Assembly: GCA_902158735.1 (NCBI GenBank) | Contig: CABGHG010000079.1 | Coordinates: forward strand, 1-7,775 | Origin: Candidatus Methanolliviera sp. GoM_oil | GTDB taxonomy: Archaea; Halobacteriota; Methanoliparia; Methanoliparales; Methanoliparaceae | Direction: 5' to 3' | Length of the DNA: 7,775 nucleotides | Shown here: piece after piece, positions 1-3,665 of the stretch | How positions within the stretch are numbered: the first letter of the stretch is position 1 | How the letters are laid out: each line of letters begins with the position of its first letter | Program-made: the position numbers and the translations under genes | Notes under the pieces: model-generated | What the model was told of the DNA's origin: nothing | What the model saw: only the letters and a program-made list of their open reading frames with translations | Databases searched by the model: none

Positions 1-720
1 ATAGATTTAGGAATAAGCCATCTAATAACACTTTCAAACGGAGATATGGAAGATAATCCGAAATATTTGGTTAAATCAGAGAGAAAATTATCAAGGAAAC
101 AAAGAAAGTTAAGCAAAGTCCTCACGACTTCGTCGTGGGATCTCGAAAATCTTCGATTTTCAAAGACGAAGAGAGGATCGGATAATAGAACTAAAAGAAG
201 ATTTGAAGTATCTAAAACTCATAGAGAGGTTAGAGAGCAGAGAACCGATCTATTACATAAGATAAGTCATAAATTGATTAATGCTTATGATCTAATCGTC
301 TTTGAGGATCTAAAAATTAGAAACATGCTTAAAAATCATCACTTGGCTAAATCTATAAGTGATGCCTCCTGGTCACAATTGACAAATTTTGTATCTTACA
401 AAGCGGAAGAAGCTGGTAGGAGAGTTGAATTTGTTAATCCAAAGAATACAAGTCAAGAATGTTCAAACTGTGGAAAAATCGTCAAGAAGTCTTTAAGCCA
501 AAGAGTTCATAAATGCCCGTTTTGTGGACTAATAATGGATAGAGATCAAAATGCCGCGATTAACATTCTAAAGAGAGGTCTTCAAAAATCCAAAGGATTT
601 TTGATATGCCAAAAATCGAAGATTTTTGAGCAATTAAAAAATGTAGGACAGGGACTGTCCGAATTTAAGCTTGAGGAGTTCTCAAAGAGAACGGTGATAC
701 AAGAAGCCCCTATGCTTTAG
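1..720 (+). CDS. tnpB: TnpB, RNA-guided nuclease of an IS200/IS605-type transposon (5'-truncated by window edge)
   Basis: The frame is open from base 1 and begins with IDLGISHLITLSNG, the RuvC-I region of TnpB, so the start codon lies left of the window and the ATG at 46 is internal. The RuvC-I Asp is codon 2. The RuvC-II motif VFED has its Glu at 304-306, and the RuvC-III motif MDRDQNAA spans about 535-558. A CxxC...CxxC zinc finger (CSNCG, CPFCG) lies between II and III. All checkable catalytic and zinc ligands are intact. TnpB family proteins are RNA-guided DNA endonucleases that help the transposon persist. Two odd stretches (nt 118-165 and 589-636) interrupt otherwise family-like sequence, and each is 16 codons of paired palindromes. 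Removing them restores typical text (LSKTKRGSDNR and GLQKNVGQG). The C-terminus (EAPML) overlaps the transposon right-end hairpin, as is common in the family. No TnpA is visible. The identification is firm; activity is unknown. Confidence 0.95.
   Translation: MDLGISHLITLSNGDMEDNPKYLVKSERKLSRKQRKLSKVLTTSSWDLENLRFSKTKRGSDNRTKRRFEVSKTHREVREQRTDLLHKISHKLINAYDLIVFEDLKIRNMLKNHHLAKSISDASWSQLTNFVSYKAEEAGRRVEFVNPKNTSQECSNCGKIVKKSLSQRVHKCPFCGLIMDRDQNAAINILKRGLQKSKGFLICQKSKIFEQLKNVGQGLSEFKLEEFSKRTVIQEAPML
118..165 (+). repeat. Palindromic element copy 1, 48-nt in-frame insertion in tnpB
   Basis: Two adjacent hairpins are seen. The first is CACGAC-TTC-GTCGTG (123-137) and the second GAAAATC-TTC-GATTTTC (145-161). 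Both have perfect arms and the same TTC triloop. The stretch encodes VLTTSSWDLENLRFSK, which has no counterpart in the usual TnpB motif here (LSRKQ...GSxNR). Its length is a multiple of three with no stop codon, so tnpB stays open. The pentamer CAAAG occurs at 114-118 and 161-165, near both edges. It starts with GTCCT, as do the copies at 971 and 1103. Insertion boundaries are inferred from protein-level expectation and may shift by a few bases. Confidence 0.75.
583..636 (-). repeat. Palindromic element copy 2, in-frame insertion near the tnpB 3' end
   Basis: Two hairpins are seen: CAAAAATCC-AAA-GGATTTTTG (583-603, 9-bp arms) and CAAAAATC-GAA-GATTTTTG (610-628, 8-bp arms). The inserted part is best read as 589-636 (48 nt, 16 codons), between GLQK and NVGQG of the TnpB C-terminal region. 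Read on the minus strand, the second hairpin and its flank (AAATCTTCGATTTTTGGCA) match copy 3 at 1127-1145 except for one base, so this copy appears to lie in the opposite orientation. The two hairpins share arm sequence, so alternative pairing is possible in RNA. Confidence 0.72.
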
Positions 721-735
721 CTTGGGGTAGTTCAC
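589..735 (+). ncRNA. Probable omega/re-RNA scaffold region of the tnpB element
   Basis: In characterised TnpB systems the guide RNA scaffold is made from the 3' part of the tnpB transcript and the right end, and the guide is the flank just beyond the element. Here that region holds a perfect hairpin GGACAG-GGA-CTGTCC (646-660) and the right-end hairpin (706-728), and it stops at 735. The left limit is arbitrary: scaffolds in the family are usually 100-200 nt, and I have taken the edge of the palindromic insertion. The guide would begin at 736. This is an inference from family knowledge; nothing in the sequence proves transcription. Confidence 0.35.
706..735 (+). other. Transposon right-end hairpin and cleavage-proximal tail
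   Basis: CCCC (707-710) pairs with GGGG (724-727), with further imperfect pairing inside (GC at 714-715 with GC near 720-721). The tnpB stop codon (718-720) sits in the loop side. The tail TAGTTCAC (728-735) follows. IS200/IS605 elements carry such subterminal imperfect hairpins, which TnpA recognises as single-stranded DNA. Confidence 0.65.
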
Positions 736-893
736 CAGATATGAATAATCCACGTTTGAACCGTTTTCCCACGTAATGATCGTAATGCTCTACCAATTCA
801 TTGTCCAAAAAACTACACTTCGACTATATGGCTCTCTTCCTGTAAAATAACGTTTATTCCTTTTGCCTCTGCCTTATGTCTTATCTGGTTGAA
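736..893 (-). pseudogene. Decayed TnpB fragment of a second, different transposon
   Basis: Reading leftwards from 893, the minus strand encodes FNQIRHKAEAKGINVILQ followed by EESH (ending at 828). After a 4-nt step where a codon is expected (824-827), another frame continues from 823 as SKCSFLDNELVEHYDHY and then VGKRFKRGLFISG, ending at the transposon junction (735/736). This matches the C-terminal TnpB block with a YKAE..GI segment, then TSKCSFLD, then KR.KRGLF. The fragment is therefore a TnpB relic with one +1 frameshift and no start. It belongs to a different subgroup from the neighbouring TnpB, which has CSNCG instead of SKCSFLD. A possible WS before FNQ (894-899) also looks damaged. 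The rest of its 3' end (INADVNG region) is absent here and may lie left of the inserted element. It cannot make a working protein. Confidence 0.85.
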
Positions 894-898
894 CTACA

Positions 899-931
899 TA
901 GTGGATTTTCACTATCCATAATCTTTAAATA
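899..931 (+). promoter_or_regulatory. Possible promoter with TATA-like box upstream of gyrA
   Basis: TTTAAATA (924-931) resembles an archaeal TATA box and would predict transcription starting near 950-957, giving a gyrA leader of roughly 230 nt. It is preceded by an inverted repeat ATAGTG...CACTAT (898-903 and 910-915). The order TAGTGGA, ACTATC, two bases, TAAT, then the TATA box is repeated upstream of the transporter operon at 3618-3644. Other AT-rich TATA-like strings nearer gyrA (around 1039-1050 and 1072-1082) are alternatives. Confidence 0.4.
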
Positions 932-970
932 TCTTAAGAGCAAAAACTACACATAGAGATGAGATTAAAG

Positions 971-993
971 GTCCTGACGGCTTCATCATAGGG
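971..993 (+). repeat. Degenerate relic of the palindromic element (copy 4)
   Basis: This stretch matches the first 23 nt of copy 1 (118-140) at 17 of 23 positions by eye, including GTCCT, ACG, CTTC and GG. Nearly all differences are G/A transitions. The hairpin itself has lost most pairing, as expected for an old copy. A second hairpin is not recognisable after it. Confidence 0.5.
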
Positions 994-1053
994 TGCAGAG
1001 GGAACTCGCGAAGATATGGAGATGGCTGGAAGGATCGTTTTAAAAAATAATCA

Positions 1054-1159
1054 GTTCCATCTTCTGGGAGAAAAATTTAAAGAGATGGATCCTTAATCGA
1101 AAGTCCTACCGAAGGTAGGTAGTCGCAAATCTCCGATTTTTGGCACGCGAAGATGGAAC
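1054..1159. repeat. 11-bp perfect inverted repeat in the gyrA leader
   Basis: GTTCCATCTTC (1054-1064) is exactly complementary to GAAGATGGAAC (1149-1159), 84 nt apart. In RNA this would form a stem enclosing the palindromic element at 1100-1144 and ending 10 nt before the hairpin over the gyrA ribosome binding site. It could instead mark the ends of a small inserted element. A diverged third copy of one arm (CGCGAAGATATGGA) is at about 1007-1020. Confidence 0.6.
1100..1145 (+). repeat. Palindromic element copy 3, in the gyrA leader
   Basis: It begins AAAGTCCT like copy 1. The first hairpin is CCTACC-GAA-GGTAGG (1105-1119, perfect). The second is AAATC-TCC-GATTT (1127-1139), followed by TTGGCA. 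The second hairpin core matches copy 1 (AAATCTTCGATTTT) at 13 of 14 bases, and matches copy 2 read on the minus strand over a longer stretch. It is intergenic, 43-88 nt before the gyrA start. Confidence 0.65.
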
Positions 1160-1169
1160 ATTTTCAACT

Positions 1170-1186
1170 AAAACCTAAGAGGTTTT
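1170..1186 (+). promoter_or_regulatory. Perfect hairpin covering the gyrA Shine-Dalgarno sequence
   Basis: AAAACCT-AAG-AGGTTTT is a 7-bp perfect inverted repeat with a 3-nt loop, ending one base before the gyrA ATG at 1188. The Shine-Dalgarno GAGG (1179-1182, 5 nt before the start) lies at the edge of the loop and in the 3' arm, so pairing would hide it. The presence of this SD also supports choosing 1188 as the start. Whether the hairpin forms and matters in vivo is inference; three of its pairs are G-C or C-G at most, so it is weak. Confidence 0.5.
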
Positions 1187-1187
1187 C

Positions 1188-3575
1188 ATGGAAAGTATTT
1201 TAGAGAGAGACATAAGTAAGGAAGTGAAATCGTCATACTTAGATTATGCGATGAGTGTAATCGTATCTAGGGCTATACCAGACGTTAAGGACGGATTAAA
1301 ACCTGTACAGCGTCGAATTCTCTACGCGATGTACGAGGCGTCCCTACTTCACAATAAACCACATAAGAAATCCGCGAGGGTCGTCGGTGACGTTCTCGGC
1401 AAATATCATCCGCACGGAGATTCTTCTGTATATGAAGCCCTCGTACGGATGTCCCAGGAGTTCTCGATGCGATACCCACTTGTGGATGGGCACGGAAATT
1501 TCGGCTCCATCGATGGAGATTCTGCCGCCGCCATGCGATATACCGAGGTTAGATTAAAAGATATAGCCGAAGAGATGCTCGAGGATCTAAAGAAAGAGAC
1601 CGTAGAATTCACCCCCAATTTTGATGAAAGCCTTAAAGAACCCTCTTACCTCCCTTCAAAGATACCAAATCTTCTCATAAATGGTGTTTCTGGAATAGCT
1701 GTTGGTATGGCAACAAACATGCCTCCCCACAATCTATCAGAGGTCGCAGACGGGATCATTGCATACATAGATAATCCGGGGATATCTATAGAGGAGCTAA
1801 CCACGTTCATAAAAGCCCCAGACTTTCCGACAGGAGGGATCGTCTATAAGAAAGGCATCTTATCTGCTTATAAAACAGGAAGGGGGACGATCAGCGTTAG
1901 GGGGAGGGTGAAAGTAGAGGAAGATGGCAGAAGAATCGTGATAAGTGAGATACCTTATCAGGTCAACAAGTCCTCACTCGTTGAGAAGATAGCATCCCTG
2001 GCCAGGGAGGATAAGATAAAGGGCATAAAAGATATACGGGACGAATCGGATAGGGAGGGGTTGAGGATCACGGTTGAACTTGCAAAGAATGCAAATGAGG
2101 ACTATGTTTTAAGCCAGCTCTACAGGAATACTCCGTTGGAGACCACTTTTGGAGTGAATAATATGGTCCTCGTTGACGGGAGACCAGAACTTCTAAATCT
2201 AAAATCCTTAATCTCCGAGTTCGTCAAACACAGAAGGAGGATCATCCTCAGAAGAAGTGAATATGATCTAAAGAATGCAGAAGATAGATCGCATATATTG
2301 GATGGATTACTGATCGCTTTAGGCGATATAGATAATGTTATTCGTATTATAAGAGGATCAAACGATGTAAAAGAGGCTAAATTCTCTTTATCTTCTAAAT
2401 ATAATCTTTCTGATGAACAGATAGGCGCCATACTCGAGATGAAGTTACAAAAACTCGTCTCATTAGAGAAGAAGAAGATCGAAGATGAGCATGATGATCT
2501 AAAGAGAGATATAAAAAATCTGTCTGAAATTTTGTCGAGTGAGAAGAGGCAGTATGATATCATAAAAGAGGAAATGTGGAGAATAAAAGAAGATTATGGG
2601 GATGAGAGGAGGACAGAGATAAAGGAGGATTTTGAGATGATAGCGAAAGAAGATCTGATCCCAGATATCGATTATCTTGTTACATTGACGGATGAAGACT
2701 ATATCAAGATGACGCCTCTGGAAACATACAGAATACAGGGAAGAGGCGGCAGAGGAGTGGCAGGCGTAAAGGGTGATGCCGCATTAAAATTACTATCTGT
2801 TGTCAATGGAAGGGAAAAGATCCTCTTCTTTACAGATAAGGGGAAGGTATATGGGATAGACGCATACAGAATTCCAGAGGCTGGAAGAGTTTCAAAGGGA
2901 AGATCGATCGTAAACTTATTAAATTTGGATAAAGACGAGAAGATCACCTCTTTAATGAGTATCTCATGTAAAGATGAAGATGAGAATCTGGTCATGGCGA
3001 CGAAGAAGGGTCTAGTAAAGAAGACCTCCACCAAAGAATTTGAGAGGATCAAATCTAATGGAAAGATAGCGATTAAGATCAGAGAAGATGATGATCTGGT
3101 CTCGGTCAAGAAGTGCAATGAAGGTGATTCTATATTCCTGGTAACAAAGAATGGCATGGCAACAAGATTTAGAGAGAAAGAAGTGAGAAGAACGGGAAGA
3201 AATACCTATGGAATGATTGGAATGCGCTTTAAGAGAGAAGATGATGAAGTGGTTGCCATGGAAACGATCGGACCGGATGATAAAGAAATTTTAATCGTTA
3301 CGGAAGGAGGATATGGGAAGAGAGTATCTGCAAAGAATTTCTCTCTGAAACACAGGGGAACACACGGGGTCAAGGCCATATCAAGGAAGGGGCGGGTTAA
3401 AGATGTCGTGAACGTAACGCAGGGAGACGAGATAATAGTGGGAAGTAGAGAGGGGCATATTATAGGAACCGATGCTTCAGAGATATCTAAACAGGGAAGA
3501 AATGCAAGAGGAGTGACGCTTATAAAGATTGATAAGGGTGATTCTGTGGCGGATTTGACTCGGGCAAGAAAGTAA
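1188..3575 (+). CDS. gyrA: DNA gyrase subunit A
   Basis: GyrA is the DNA breakage-reunion subunit of the type IIA topoisomerase that introduces negative supercoils with GyrB and ATP. The 795-aa length fits a complete GyrA. The N-terminal domain starts with YLDYAMSVIVSRAIPDVKDG and QRRILYAM. The quinolone-region helix is KYHPHGDSSVYEALVRM, with Ser79 and Glu83 at the positions of E. coli Ser83 and Asp87. The catalytic tyrosine is Tyr118 in AAMRYTE. The tower and coiled-coil region extends to about 490, then the beta-pinwheel C-terminal domain runs from about 495 to 790. It contains the GyrA box QGRGGRG (517-523), which marks gyrase rather than topoisomerase IV. The ATG follows GAGG at 5 nt. 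The gene ends with four in-frame stops in a row. gyrB, often adjacent, is not in the window. Arginine codons in roughly the first 120 codons are mostly CGN, unlike the AGA/AGG-dominated remainder. Confidence 0.97.
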   Translation: MESILERDISKEVKSSYLDYAMSVIVSRAIPDVKDGLKPVQRRILYAMYEASLLHNKPHKKSARVVGDVLGKYHPHGDSSVYEALVRMSQEFSMRYPLVDGHGNFGSIDGDSAAAMRYTEVRLKDIAEEMLEDLKKETVEFTPNFDESLKEPSYLPSKIPNLLINGVSGIAVGMATNMPPHNLSEVADGIIAYIDNPGISIEELTTFIKAPDFPTGGIVYKKGILSAYKTGRGTISVRGRVKVEEDGRRIVISEIPYQVNKSSLVEKIASLAREDKIKGIKDIRDESDREGLRITVELAKNANEDYVLSQLYRNTPLETTFGVNNMVLVDGRPELLNLKSLISEFVKHRRRIILRRSEYDLKNAEDRSHILDGLLIALGDIDNVIRIIRGSNDVKEAKFSLSSKYNLSDEQIGAILEMKLQKLVSLEKKKIEDEHDDLKRDIKNLSEILSSEKRQYDIIKEEMWRIKEDYGDERRTEIKEDFEMIAKEDLIPDIDYLVTLTDEDYIKMTPLETYRIQGRGGRGVAGVKGDAALKLLSVVNGREKILFFTDKGKVYGIDAYRIPEAGRVSKGRSIVNLLNLDKDEKITSLMSISCKDEDENLVMATKKGLVKKTSTKEFERIKSNGKIAIKIREDDDLVSVKKCNEGDSIFLVTKNGMATRFREKEVRRTGRNTYGMIGMRFKREDDEVVAMETIGPDDKEILIVTEGGYGKRVSAKNFSLKHRGTHGVKAISRKGRVKDVVNVTQGDEIIVGSREGHIIGTDASEISKQGRNARGVTLIKIDKGDSVADLTRARK

Positions 3576-3611
3576 TAATGATGAGATGTTCTCGCTGTCT
3601 ATAAATTATTC

Positions 3612-3644
3612 TGATAGTAGTGGAACTATCACTAATTTTATAAA
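3612..3644 (+). promoter_or_regulatory. Probable promoter of the peptide transporter operon, with adjacent inverted repeat
   Basis: TTTATAAA (3637-3644) is a good archaeal TATA-like box centred about 25 nt before the GTG at 3666, the spacing expected if transcription begins at or next to the start codon (leaderless mRNA). This agrees with the absence of a Shine-Dalgarno sequence. Just upstream is the inverted repeat TGATAGT-AGTGGA-ACTATCA (3612-3631), which could be an operator or, less likely given no T tract, a gyrA terminator hairpin. The TAGTGGA/ACTATC/TAAT order is shared with the site at 899-931. Confidence 0.5.
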
Positions 3645-3665
3645 CGACGTCTCTCATTTTACCTC

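Larger units (their letters stand above)
1..735 (+). mobile_element. IS200/IS605-type element, right part (left end outside window)
   Basis: The element is defined by tnpB and a right end made of an imperfect hairpin across the tnpB stop codon (CCCC at 707-710 with GGGG at 724-727), followed by TAGTTCAC ending at 735. This arrangement is common in archaeal tnpB elements. The boundary at 735/736 is supported independently: from 736 rightwards the minus strand resumes as a relic of a different TnpB. The presence or absence of tnpA cannot be judged because the left side is missing. These elements insert without target duplication, so none is expected. The exact end could be off by a few bases. 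Confidence 0.8.

Noticed and set aside
959..991. Small open frame MRLKVLTASS in the gyrA leader
   Set aside because: It is ten codons long and its KVLTASS part is simply the palindromic element read in the same frame as copy 1 (KVLTTSS). There is no clear SD, so an upstream leader peptide is not supported.
118..1145. CRISPR-like array
   Set aside because: The repeats are few, irregularly spaced, differ in sequence and orientation, and lie partly inside a coding gene.
736..1187. tRNA or other stable RNA gene in the gap before gyrA
   Set aside because: No cloverleaf or T-loop/anticodon pattern is found on either strand. The GTTCAA-like string on the minus strand is part of the TnpB relic.
1285..1618. 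Overlapping minus-strand frames opposite the gyrA 5' region
   Set aside because: They arise from the locally different codon use of gyrA. No motif or plausible start signal supports them.
2120..3157. Long open frames on the minus strand inside gyrA (2120-2563 and 2699-3157)
   Set aside because: They are antisense to clearly conserved GyrA sequence, have low-complexity Ser/Phe/Ile-rich translations and no recognisable motif. They follow from the AGA/GAA-rich coding strand.
3612..3631. Inverted repeat after gyrA as an intrinsic terminator
   Set aside because: There is no T-run right after it, and it abuts a TATA-like box, so an upstream promoter element is the better reading.
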